From Dactylorhiza incarnata (lineage: Eukaryota; Streptophyta; Magnoliopsida; Asparagales; Orchidaceae): a stretch of DNA of 64,000 bases. A model generated the notes under the pieces. It was given only the letters and a program-made list of their open reading frames with translations, had not been told where the DNA came from and ran no database searches. Positions 9,433 to 19,080 of this stretch are shown here, piece by piece; positions within the stretch are counted from its first letter, which is position 1, and each line of letters begins with the position of its first letter. The stretch is taken from NCBI GenBank assembly GCA_033032865.1, contig JAWHQI010000618.1, positions 62,001-126,000 on the forward strand. The letters are read 5' to 3'. A program made the translations under genes and the position numbers.

Positions 9433-9557
9433 AAGACCAACACAATCATTCCTCCAATTTCTCCAAACGCTCTTTTGTGCGACCCTATAGACTCATATAG
9501 CGTTGACAGTGAGACTGACTGTTTGATTGCTTTGAGATCACCTTGGAAATACCAACA

Positions 9558-10760
9558 TTTAATTCATAAGCAGTCTGAGCCATACTTTTGTATTCAGCTT
9601 TTGTGCTTGACCTGAGCACCACTGCTTGTTTCTTACTTTTCTAAGTGACTAGATTTCCTTCAACAATTGTACAAAATTCAGAAGTAAAATTTAGTTCTCC
9701 TTTATCATCTGCATAATTTGCATAAGTATATGCTTAAATATGTAAATGATTGTTTCTTTGAAGCAATAGTCATTTTCTTGGAGACTCTTTGACGTTTCTA
9801 ATATTTTTAAGGCAACTTCCAGATGACACTCTCTAAGAGTCGGCATTAATTGACCGACCCTTCCAACAACATAGGAGATGTCAGGTCTGGTTACGACAAG
9901 TTAAATGAGTTTATAGATTAGTCACTTATACCGAGTAATATCTTATAGAAGAGAGATGTCTCATCTTAAAGTTTGTTAGCACCCATAGACATAATTGTAT
10001 CTCGTTATTTTAATTCCCAAGAAGTATCTGGGAGGACTCAGGAAAACGATAAGGAAATTATTACATGAAGGGCTGAGATTGACATATGAGACAACATTAG
10101 TAAGAGAATGCAATATACTCCCCCTTACCCCCTTGCCTAGAGCAATGAGAACATCCAGGCTCGAGTTTGTTTCTATGAAGGAACCTTTCGAAGAGAAGAG
10201 AGCTGGGTTGGAGTTGCTGGCAGGGACTATGGAGTAGAAGAAGTGAGGACAAATGGGGAGGAGGGGCGGGTGACGATAATGATAAGGGAAAAAGGTGAAA
10301 GATGAGGTATATGTTTATGAGTTAGTGTCAGTTGTGGGATATTTGGTGAAGGAGCATGAATGATAGAGAATGATGAAATAAATGTGAAAGGAGGCTATAT
10401 GTTAGAGATATGAGGAGAGATCTCAAGAGTAAGAGTCCCTCCGTCCTTAGAGAAATAAGGGGTAGACTCAAAAAAGTTGATATTAGTATACATATTGACG
10501 TTTGGATATATGGTCGAAACATCAACATCCCTTCTGAGTTGGAGAGTACTCTACGAAGATACATTTGGTGACGCGAGTGGAGAGTTTATTGCGACCAGAT
10601 GTGAGAGTGTGGACGAAAACACTAAAGCCAAACACATGCTTGGTGAGGGAAAAATGTGTACTATCCGGTTAGAAAAGAGAAAAATGTGTCATATCCTGAA
10701 GAGTAGAAGAAAGTATACGGTTAATGAGAAAATTGTGAATTGCATGACCCCAATATGAGC
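9558..10760 (-). pseudogene. Copia C RNase H and RT remnant (RT core deleted)
   Basis: Minus strand, right to left: an integrase C-terminal tail, a connecting segment (LDVLIALGKGVRGS, LTNVVSYVNLSPS), then immediately RYFLGIKITR, VVTRPDISYVVGR and SSTKAEYKSMAQTAYELN. In intact Copia pol about 600 bp coding for the RT palm separate NLSPS and RYFLGI; here they are absent, so both RT active-site regions are lost. Several stops are also present. Confidence 0.75.
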
Positions 10761-11671
10761 ATGGAACATTCATCTAACACTCCATCGAGGAGATGTCGAT
10801 TTTCCTTTCCGTCACTCCATTTTGTTAGGACGTATGCAAACAACTAGTTTGATGAATAATACGGTTAGAGGTGTAAAAAGATAAGAACTACCGACTCATG
10901 TATTCCTTCGCATTACCAGTCTAAATAATTTTTAGAGTTAAATCAAACTGAGTGCGAATTTCATTATATAATGTAGAGAAAACAAAAAAAAGTTCAGAGC
11001 TCTTCAAAAGATACAACCAAGTACATTGAGAGAAATCATTAATAAAAGTTACAAAATACAGACATCCTCCACCAACAAACTTGGTGGGACTAGGATCCCA
11101 GATGTCCGAATGAACAAGGTCAAAAAGACGAACATAACTCTTACAGAGCTTAGCAGGGAAAGTAGTGTGAAGATGCTCGCCATATTGACAAGCTTCACAT
11201 TCTAAAGTGGAGTATGACTTTAAAGATGACAGGAGCTGGTGGAAGAAACGTAGCGGAGGATGACCAAGACGATGAGAACATTGAAGTAGAGAAGTGGAGA
11301 CGACAAATGCAGAGAAAGTGGGAAGATCTTCGAGGTAGTAGAGTCCGCGCATTTTATCCCAACAATTTTCTTCCCCTTCGATTGATGGCACTAAAACTAA
11401 CATGCATTGGGAGAAATGAGATAGAACATTATAATTACCGTGAAAGAACACTGTCAAATAACAAATTACAAGAAAAATTTGGGACGAATAGGGTGCCGCC
11501 CAATTGGAGAAGAGAGGCGGTAGTCACAACTCTATATCCACAAATAGGATCAGGATAGCCATCAGCCACAAAGACCGGTAGTAATCAGTTATGCTTCTCG
11601 AGGTGAGAGAAGTCAAAAGAGTTTTCAGTCATATGATTGGTGACACCGGAGTCGATGAGCCACTTACCATA
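10761..11671 (-). pseudogene. Copia C protease and integrase
   Basis: The minus strand encodes KWLIDSGVTNHMT (protease site, about 11650), HRLGHPPLRFFHQLLSS, LECEACQYGEHLHT (zinc-binding part of integrase), LVHSDIWDPSPTKFVGG and FVTFINDFSQCTWLYLL (start of the catalytic core). The second Asp and Glu region near 10800 is broken. The protease reading continues past Copia D at 15626. Confidence 0.8.
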
Positions 11672-11676
11672 TGTAG

Positions 11677-11877
11677 TGTAGAAGAATTGAAAAAAAAAAA
11701 AACTCATGTACAAGCCCATGTATATGCCCACTTTTATTATTATAGTTTAGTCCTACATCTTGGTTTAGAGTTGAGTCTTCACTCCTCCTTCCTATATATA
11801 TGTACATATTCTTGTATTATGAATTGAATATGCGAGGAATAAAATTTTTTTTCTGCTCCGCATTCAGTTTTTCTATA
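11677..11877 (+). repeat. 5' LTR of Copia D
   Basis: 201 bp, with a TATATATATG core promoter near 11793. The end is CTATA rather than CTACA. Confidence 0.8.
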
Positions 11878-12464
11878 TGTATCAGAGTCACTCGACTCCA
11901 CGGTGGAGTCTTGACGATTGAGTTCTCCTCTCGCCAATTAGGCCCCTCTTTTTTTTCTCTTTACGTTTTCTCGGTCCAGGGTATTCGCCGCCTCCTCTTT
12001 AGGGTACTCGCCTGAGCTCCGTGCCTTACAGCCTATTCAACTGAGTCAGCCACCCCACCCTTTTATAGACTTGACAGGTGCTATCATATTTGTTGCTTGA
12101 GCTTCCCCTGCTTACGTACTCGCAGGCTATTAATTTCACTGGACTCGCCGCTGCGCTCAGAACTCGCCATTTTTCTATGCCGCTAAACCCGCTGCTCCTC
12201 TCTCATGACATGCCGATCATGGACGGTGCGGGCCTGTCTTGCGAGAGCTTGCTGACTTCGAATCACAATTCTCATCCTTTCTGTACTCGCCGACATGTCC
12301 TCTGTCACCTCTGTTGATTGACACTGGTGTCTTGGCCATGTTCATCTCCCTATCCCGCAGAAGGCTCTTCCCAAATTTTCTTTTTTTTTGAATTTACTTA
12401 TGAATCATGTATTTACGAGAAATAACATCGCTCTACCTTCTCTCCTCATTGTACTCGGAGCTCA
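11878..12464 (+). pseudogene. Copia D leader joined to integrase zinc region; gag-protease deleted
   Basis: After the primer site comes a leader rich in ACTCGCC/CTCGC words to about 12310. It runs directly into sequence matching Copia F's 29890-30020 (ALPKF, TYESCI, then CTTCTCTCCTCATTGTACTC), the end of the integrase zinc-binding segment. The roughly 1.2 kb for gag and protease is missing. Confidence 0.65.
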
Positions 12465-12890
12465 GCAGGGGCGTAAACGAGTTGAGCTCGAGTCGAGCTT
12501 GGCAAAAATCCCAATATCGAGCTCGAGCTAAATATTTCGAGCTCGAGCTCGACGAGCTCGTCCTGCTTGGCTCGAGCTCGAGCTCGAGCTCGACGAGCTC
12601 GTCCTGCTTGGCTCGGGCTCGAGCTCAAGCTCGAGACCAGTATATTGAGCTCGAGCTCGCGAGCTTGAGTCGAGCTCGAGCTGCTCACGAGCTTTTTGCT
12701 CATGAGCCTGTTTTTCTTTATATATGTATACATATTTTTAAAAAAATGACCCAAAAAAGCCCGCGAGCCGGCTCGCGAGCTTATGAACAAGAGCAATCGA
12801 GCTCGAGCTCCACTGGCTCGAGTTCGAGTCGAGCTTTTTTCGAGCCGGCTCGTCAAGCTCATGAGCTGGTTCAACTCAACATGCCCTCCT
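12465..12890. mobile_element. Non-autonomous hAT-type element (426 bp) made of GAGCTCGAGC repeats
   Basis: Flanked by GGAGCTCA (12457-12464) and AGAGCTTA (12891-12898). Copia F has a single AGAGCTAT at the same place (about 30020), which shows the 8-bp duplication. The left end GCAGGGGCGTAAACGAG and the inverted right end GGAGGGCATGTTGAG resemble hAT ends. Both arms consist of GAGCTCGAGC-type words, around an AT-rich core (12710-12745). No gene. Confidence 0.75.
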
Positions 12891-12898
12891 AGAGCTTA

Positions 12899-14040
12899 AA
12901 TCCCTTTGATTTAGTGCATTCCGACATTTGAGGCCGTATAAGACTGTTAGTTTATCTGGATATCGTTATTTTTTAACATTTATTGATGATCATTCTCGCA
13001 TGACGTAATTGTATTTTCCGCGTGATCGCTCTGAATTACTACGTGTCGTTCACTCCTTTATTGCCGAGACTCGTACTCAATTCGCATGCTTAATTAAAAT
13101 ACTTCGAACCGATAATGCGCGCGAATATACAAGTCACGCTTTTCAGGAAACTTGCACTACATTGGGTATTATCCACCAAACATCATGCACACATATACCA
13201 CATTAAAACGGTGTGATCGAGCAGAAGAATCGCCACCTCCTCGAGGTTGCCCGCTCCCTTATATTTTAAATGCATGCCCCCAAGATCTATTGACACTTCG
13301 CAGTTTCCACCGCATGCTATCTTATTAATCGCATGCCCTCTTCCATTCTTAATTTTGCGACGCAATTCTCCATCCTCTTTCCTTCCGCACCTTTCTTTCC
13401 CTTGACTCCCAATGTATTCAACATTGTTTGCTTTGTCCATCATCTTGGCCTTGCGATGGACAAACTGACTCAACATGCTACCAAGTATATGTTTGTTGGG
13501 TACTCTCGCACACAGAAAGGTTATGTGTTACTCTCCTAGCGATCAGAAGCTTGTTACATCCGCTGATTTTACTTTCCCTAAGGATCAACCCTTCTACTCC
13601 TGGACTCATGTTGATAGCTTCACACATGCTATCTCATGTCCTAACGTCCCTATCAACACCAACACGCCTCCTCTGCTTCCAACACCATCTCCCGTACTCT
13701 CAACACCGCCACCTTCTCCTCCTCTTCGTGTGTACACTCGACGTCTTCCTCAGTTTGATCATCTAAGACAGTTGTCGCTATTGATGACGCTCCCGGTCGG
13801 TTGATCCGCCTACATCATCTACCGCTCACCCTCTCTCAACTTATGTCCCCTTACATCGTTTATCTTTCGATCTTCACAGGTTTTCGACTTCCTTGCCTTA
13901 TATTTCCACCCCTCTTTTGTGTAGGATGCTCTTCAAACCCGGGGTGGCGGGCTGCGATGGATGAAGAAATGGTTGCCCTTTAAGCTAATCAGACATGGGA
14001 CCTTGTCCCCTTTCCTCCTTGCCAATTCCATGTGGGATGT
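12899..14040 (+). pseudogene. Copia D integrase core and C-terminus
   Basis: Encodes NPFDLVHSDI, FIDDHSRMT, LKILRTDNAREYTSHAFQ, GIIHQTSC, then, with frame changes, EQKNRHLLEVARSL, LINRMPSSILNFAT and YMFVGYSRTQKGY. Asp residues of the core are visible. The QNGVAERKN segment is damaged near 13205 by stops. Confidence 0.75.
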
Positions 14041-15431
14041 AAATGATTCTTCACTGTGAAGCATCATCCTGATGGGACCGTTGAGCGCCTCAAAGTTCGT
14101 CTTGTAGCTCGCAATGTCACTCAACAATATGTCCTCGACTATGAAATGACATTCTCTCCCGTCGCTAAGTTGAATACAGTCAGGGTCTTGCTCTCTGTGT
14201 CTGTCCATTATCATTGTCCGTTGCATCAACTCAACATCAAGAATGTCTTCCTTGATAGAGATCTCGCTAATATTGTGTACATGCAACAACCTCATGGTTA
14301 TGAAACCACGGGGGAGTCCCTTGTTTGCCACCTCAAGAAATCACTCTATGGACTCAAGCAGTCTCATCGGGTTTGGTTTGATAAGTTCAGTCAGGTCGTT
14401 CGAGATTTTGGCTTCACTCGTAGCTCGTCAGACTTCTCCTTATTTACTCGTCGCCGCCCGACAGACACAGTGATACTTTTTATATATGTTGGTGTTATTC
14501 TCCTCACGAGCGATGATCTGCACAATATCTCTATGATAAAAAAGCACTTGACCTCACATTTTCAGACCAAAGATTTGGGTCACCTCCGATATTTCTTGGG
14601 TATTGAGGTAACCAGTCAACTTGATGGACTCGTCTTATCTCAACGGAAGTACTGCTTCGATCTTCTTCATGATGCAGGCTACTCAGGATGCAAGTTTGCT
14701 GACACACCAATGAATGCCAACCACAAGCTCTGTTGCTCATGCATCTGACTCTGATCTGCCTCTCCCTAATTCGGAGTACTATAATCGCCTTGTTGGCAAA
14801 CTCATATGCCACCACACAACCCATATATCCTTTGTTGTTGGTGGTCATACGTTTCATGCATACTCAAATGTCTCATCTTCAGGCTGTCGAGAGAGTCCTT
14901 CGGTATCTGAAGAATGCCCAAGGACAAGAGCTTGTATATAAGCCCTCTTCTTCTCTATCATTAATTGCCTAATCTAATGCAGACTATGTCGGTTCTCTCG
15001 ATGATCGTCGATCTACGAGGGACTATTTCACCTGTTTTGAAGAACACCCGACGAAGCAAAAAGCAAACAATGGTGGCACGCTCTTATGCGGAGTTTGAGT
15101 ATCATTCAATGACGTTTATTGTTTCTAAACTCATGTGGTTGGAAAGTCTTCTTACTGATCTCAGTGTGAAACTCCCCTCTTCGGTTGTATTGCGATAGTT
15201 AAACTGCTATCCATATCACCGAGAATCCTGTTTTTATGAACGTACCAAACATATCGAAGTTTATTATCATTTCATATGGGAAAAAGTTCAGCTTCACAAA
15301 CTTGATTTGAGACATCTACCAGTTGTCGAGCAGATTTCTGATGTCTCATCAAGGGCTTACCACTCCCACTAAACCGACAATTCGTTTCCAAGCTTGACGC
15401 CTACAATTTGTATGCTCCAGTTTGCGGGGAG
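14041..15431 (+). pseudogene. Copia D RT and RNase H
   Basis: Encodes VKHHPDGTVERLKVRLVAR, LHQLNIKNVFLDRDL, KKSLYGLKQSHRVWFDKFSQ, then YVGVILLTSDD where YVDDILITGDD is expected, so both active-site aspartates are lost. RYFLGIEVTSQLDGLVLSQ follows. RNase H (VERVLRYLKNAQGQELVYK, YERTKHIE) has stops and frameshifts from 14750 onward. Confidence 0.8.
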
Positions 15432-15625
15432 TGTAGAAGAATTGAAAAAAACATATACAAGCCCATGTATAGGCCCACTTTTCTCATGTATAGTTTAGTC
15501 CCACATCTTGGTTTGGAGTTGAGTTTTCACTCCTTCTTCCTGTATATATGTACAAATTCTTATATTATGAATTGAAGATGTGAGGAATAAAATTATTTTT
15601 CTGCTCCACATTTAGTTTTTCTACA
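15432..15625 (+). repeat. 3' LTR of Copia D
   Basis: 194 bp, begins TGTAGAAGAATTG, ends TTTTTCTACA, and is preceded by GCGGGGAG. Confidence 0.8.
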
Positions 15626-16722
15626 TGTAACAACATATATACTACCTAAAGGAGTGAGAGCAGAGATGGATAGCTTGGAGGCATTGATGAGAGCCTCAAT
15701 ATCTGCCAAAGAGAATCATCGACCAGACTCTAACAGTGGGATAATGGGGATGCAGAAGGCTCAGGCGTAGTAACACTGACATGTGCCTGAGGATGAAGGC
15801 GACGATGTTTCACAAAACATTTCTAAAAAAGATGACCATGCCATCCACAATGCGAACAAAGAAGGCGAGTTCCCCTAGTGCGCCTCCCACGTCCCCTAGG
15901 ATTAAGGTGACGATTTTTCGCAAAACATTTCTTAAAAAGATGACCAAGCCATCCACAATGCGAACAAAGAGGGCGAGGTCCCCCACGTTCCCTAGCGCGC
16001 CTCCCACAGCTATGGTGAGCTCCACTACTGGCCGCATGAGCAAAATTGTTGGAGGATGGAGGGGACATAATCGGAGGTCGTTGCAGAAGGTTGGTAACAA
16101 CAGAGATGAGAGCAACAGTTGCATCCAAGGTGAGAGTGTCAGGTTCTCTTAAGATCTGTTGATATATCATCTCATAGGAATTTGGAAGATGGAGAAGATA
16201 GCATATCACAAGGAGTTACTGAGAATGTTTTTACTGAGTGACAAGCTGAGCAGAGAAGAATCGATGCTGGAGAAGTTCTGCGCCGAGAGATTGATGTTCC
16301 TGATACGCAGCGTCGGGAGAGAGTGTTGGCCGATAGGGTATAAATGCGAGAGGTTTTGACACCATTGGTGTAAAGGGAAGCAAGATGATCCCACACTGCC
16401 TTTACAATGTCTTCATGACGGATGATGGGCAAACATGCATTGACGGATGTTGGACAAACATACATCAAAAAAGACTATTTGCAATCCAGTTACGAACAAG
16501 AGCATCACTAGCGTCTCAATCAACATATATTGGAGATATGGGGTCAGGCGGAGCATCAGTTAGATGATTTTGTTTGCGTTGAGGGCACAAAAGGAAGGTG
16601 AAGGAGTCACTCCAATTTGGATAGTTTGGTCCGATGAATTTGGAAGCCATTCCGAGATTACAAGACACTGGAAATAATTGTGGGTGTTGGAGCAATTGCA
16701 GTGGTAGCAGTGGAGTCGCCAT
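15626..16722 (-). pseudogene. Copia C gag with duplicated zinc knuckle
   Basis: The minus strand begins near MASKFIGPNYPNWSDSF (about 16645), then DALVRNWIANSL, a degraded central core, and LLQRPPIMSPPSSNNFAHA. Two almost identical CCHC knuckles follow, CSHCGWLGHLFKKC and CSHCGWHGHLF. They come from a 108-bp tandem duplication (15796-15903 and 15904-16011), a whole number of codons. Several stops and frameshifts. Confidence 0.75.
15796..16011 (-). repeat. 108-bp in-frame tandem duplication in Copia C gag
   Basis: Second unit begins at 15904. Each unit encodes one CCHC knuckle plus an Arg/Gly-rich linker. The units differ at scattered positions and by small length changes near their ends. Confidence 0.8.
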
Positions 16723-17602
16723 AGACTAGTTCAAGCAATGGATGATAGGGTCACTAGACAGTGAGTGCGCCTATAAATTGCCTGAAGATGGGAGATCAAT
16801 TTATGTGAAGTTGCATGGCTCGACGAGCTTGGAATGAGAGGAGAACTCACGGAAGCAGAGTAGTAATCACAGATACTCGCCGAGCTTAGAAGCACCGTTG
16901 ATCAAATCTGGAGGATAAGCAGTCGAGATTGGCGAAGCTCGTGGGTGGACTTCACATACAATCGCTGCTCGAGAGAAGGATCGTGGGAGGAACCGCACAA
17001 TGGTTTGCGGGAGGAGGACTCACTGACAACGAAGCAGAGGACTCACCGACATTCGCGTGATACACGCAGATTCTCTGTTCGGGACTCACTGACAACGAAG
17101 CAGAGGACTCACAGACATTCGCGTGATGCACGCAGATTCTCTGTTCGGGACGCTACGATCTACCGCCATTTGGAGAGCTCGCAGGGAGGAGACGCGTGGG
17201 ATTCTATCGTTGTTCGCAGAGAGATCTTTCCAGGATTGACGAACTCGTGTGGATGGAGATCGCATAGTCGCGGTGAGAGCAGGAAGTCCAACAAAACCTA
17301 TAAATATCCTGTGGAGGGAGGGAATTTCGGCGAGCTCTGCTTGGTCGAGGATCACATAAGAGGCGTCGAGCTCGGTCGTTGATCGCGCAAGTGTTGGCGA
17401 GCTCGACGGGTTTTAGAATAACACAGAAGTTAGGTGAGCATAACGAGAGCGGAATCGGTTGAGTTTGAGACTATGCAGGAGGTGGCTACTGGGACTGCTG
17501 GAGCTTTCGTGTGGGGGCCGGGAGTGTTCACGTGAGACCGGAAAGGTGTGTGTGAGATCGGAAGTGTTTACGCGAGAAGAGAGCAGCGAGATATTTCGCG
17601 AG
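16723..17602 (-). other. Copia C leader with a 66-bp tandem duplication
   Basis: Untranslated leader between primer site and gag. Units 17017-17082 and 17083-17148 (start GACTCACTGACAACGAAGCA) are nearly identical. The rest is scattered CTCGC/GAGCTCG words. No protein recognised. Confidence 0.7.
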
Positions 17603-17614
17603 GCTCTGATACCT
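17603..17614 (-). promoter_or_regulatory. Primer-binding site of Copia C
   Basis: The minus strand reads AAGGTATCAGAGCC directly after the LTR end CTCACA, matching the initiator-Met type apart from the first bases. Confidence 0.7.
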
Positions 17615-17794
17615 TGTGAGAATTTGAAATATAAATAAATATTATTCCAAAGAGTTTAAACTATTACATGAGTGTTCCCTTCTATATATAGAGTAGAGGA
17701 GGAAGAATTTACACTTGGAGATGTGAGACTAAATACAAGAGAGAGAAAATGTACAATGGACCCCTTTTTAGGCTTTTAATCTTGAGCTTTAACC
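17615..17794 (-). repeat. 5' LTR of Copia C
   Basis: About 180 bp with TATATATA near 17682-17690. The plus-strand left end is TGTGAGAA. The outer end has decayed (GGTTAAAGC against TGTTAAAAC in the 3' copy), so it is uncertain by a few bases. Confidence 0.7.
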
Positions 17795-18049
17795 CCATCT
17801 ACAATTAAGACTTGATTCCCTTCAGATTTAACCCTTCCAGCACACTCACCAATGAATAAAATCACTCCTGTCAAAGGTCCTGCACCACCCAGAAATCCAC
17901 TGCTTGCACCTACGCCTACTAAAGCCTTGCTAACCTCACACACACACACACACTAGAGTTTATGGTAGATTTCCAATAAATTTTGGGTGGCCTTTTCAAC
18001 CAAATAAATGCACATTTTGATGACCTGAAAGAACGACTTCAGAGTTTTC
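17795..18049. other. No gene recognised
   Basis: Mixed sequence containing an (AC)n run at about 17938-17954. Possibly the leader of the following Ty3 fragment. Confidence 0.4.
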
Positions 18050-19080
18050 ACTACTAGAGTTGATGACCTAGATCCCCTTAGGAATCTCAATCACCCTACG
18101 CCCCTTCTACGAGATGCCATTAGGCCACAAGTTGTTCGCCAAGAAGAAATTCGTGATGTACATGGGTTATTCACAAACTCTCTTGCTCATGCTCCCCTCT
18201 CTCCTTTACAGGGAGTATCGAAGCCAGTATATGATCATCATAGAGGACCGGTACTTGCTCGACCTCTATCATGAGCGGCTTCAGCCCCCATATCCCTACC
18301 ATAAAGATCGTACTATTCCACAAACACTATTCAATTATGGTAGAGAGGATGATTATGTGGATTATCATTAATCCTATGATGGTCACATTGGAGACGATGA
18401 TATCACTCGAAGTTTCCACATCATCACTCTTTCCTTTGATGATCAGTTAGACCAGAAACCTTTAGTAATTGGTTGTTGGATATAAATTATTATTTTGATT
18501 GGTATGAGGTAATGGATGAGAGACAAATGAGGTTTGCCAAAATGAAATTACATGGGCAAACTAAGATCTATTAGATGAGTCATGTGCATTTCTTAGATAT
18601 AGAGGGTTATTATCCTATCTCTCGATGCGATGATATGAAGGAGAAACTCAAATAAAAGTATTTCTTAGCTTCATACAAGACTTAGCTCTATGCCTTACGA
18701 TAAGGGACATTTTTTATAACTGAGTATATGATACACTTTGATGAGCTCATCGTGAGAAGTAATATTAAAGCACGTAACGTCCGCTTCCCGATTTTGGACC
18801 GGATTTAGAGCAAAGGTTCGTAGAGAACTAATTCCCCGTCATCTTGAGTCGGTTGAGCAGATTTTTCAGCTTGCCTTAGAATACGAGCAATATCTATGGA
18901 CCACATGTCTGAAATGAGTCTGCACACCGCCAAAGAGTTCGATGTTTAAGAGACCACCCTAAATGGGGAACCCACTTCTACGCATATTCGTGTCCGCACA
19001 AACACGAAAAAAGGTGATTGCCCCAGAAGCCCCAAACCTGGGGGAATCCAGTGCTTTAGATGTCAGGGTAGAGGGTATGT
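18050..19080 (+). pseudogene. Ty3-type gag (decayed)
   Basis: Frame-hopping gag similarity: SNWLLDINYYFDWYEVMDER, MRFAKMKLHGQTKIY, DDMKEKLK, YMIHFDELIVRSNI, LESVEQIFQLALEYEQYL and the start of a CCHC knuckle, IQCFRCQGRGY. Many stops. The knuckle is cut at 19080 by the solo LTR and resumes at 21653 (AAQCPTGKPL). Confidence 0.75.

Larger units (their letters stand above)
7683..9557 (-). mobile_element. LTR-like insertion (probable solo LTR) in Copia C
   Basis: Begins TGTTGGG and ends ACCAACA, flanked by TTTAA at 7678-7682 and 9558-9562; removing it joins C's YELN to WLRTLL. TG...CA ends and a 5-bp duplication fit a solo LTR. Without the nested 942-bp hAT element and 80-bp palindrome it would be about 0.85 kb. 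No primer site, purine tract or coding region was recognised. The strand is inferred only from its resemblance to plant LTR starts (TGTTGGTATTTCC). Confidence 0.65.
11677..15625 (+). mobile_element. Copia element D, inserted in Copia C
   Basis: LTRs 11677-11877 and 15432-15625 (TGTAGAAGAATTG to TTCTAYA), flanked by TGTAG (11672-11676) and TGTAA (15626-15630). A diverged primer site, TGTATCAGAGTC, follows the first LTR at 11879-11890, and a GCGGGGAG tract precedes the second. Gag and protease are deleted. A 426-bp hAT element interrupts integrase. Removing D restores C's YVATYGKWLIDSGVTNHMT. Confidence 0.87.
7265..17794 (-). mobile_element. Copia element C (decayed, host of several insertions)
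   Basis: The partial 3' LTR at 7265-7377 and the 5' LTR at 17615-17794 are homologous, and the coding pieces between them follow one minus-strand Copia order: gag, protease, integrase, RT remnant, RNase H. Reading frames join exactly when the LTR-like insertion 7683-9557 and Copia D (11677-15625) are removed with one target-site copy each. The RT core is deleted, so the element is dead. Confidence 0.8.

Noticed and set aside
12407..12892. Open frames on both strands at the GAGCTCGAGC region
   Set aside because: Repeat of a self-complementary word is open in several frames automatically; the region is a hAT-type insertion.
15781..16152. Plus-strand repeat protein with repeated KMTxPSTMRTK
   Set aside because: Antisense of the duplicated zinc-knuckle region of Copia C gag.
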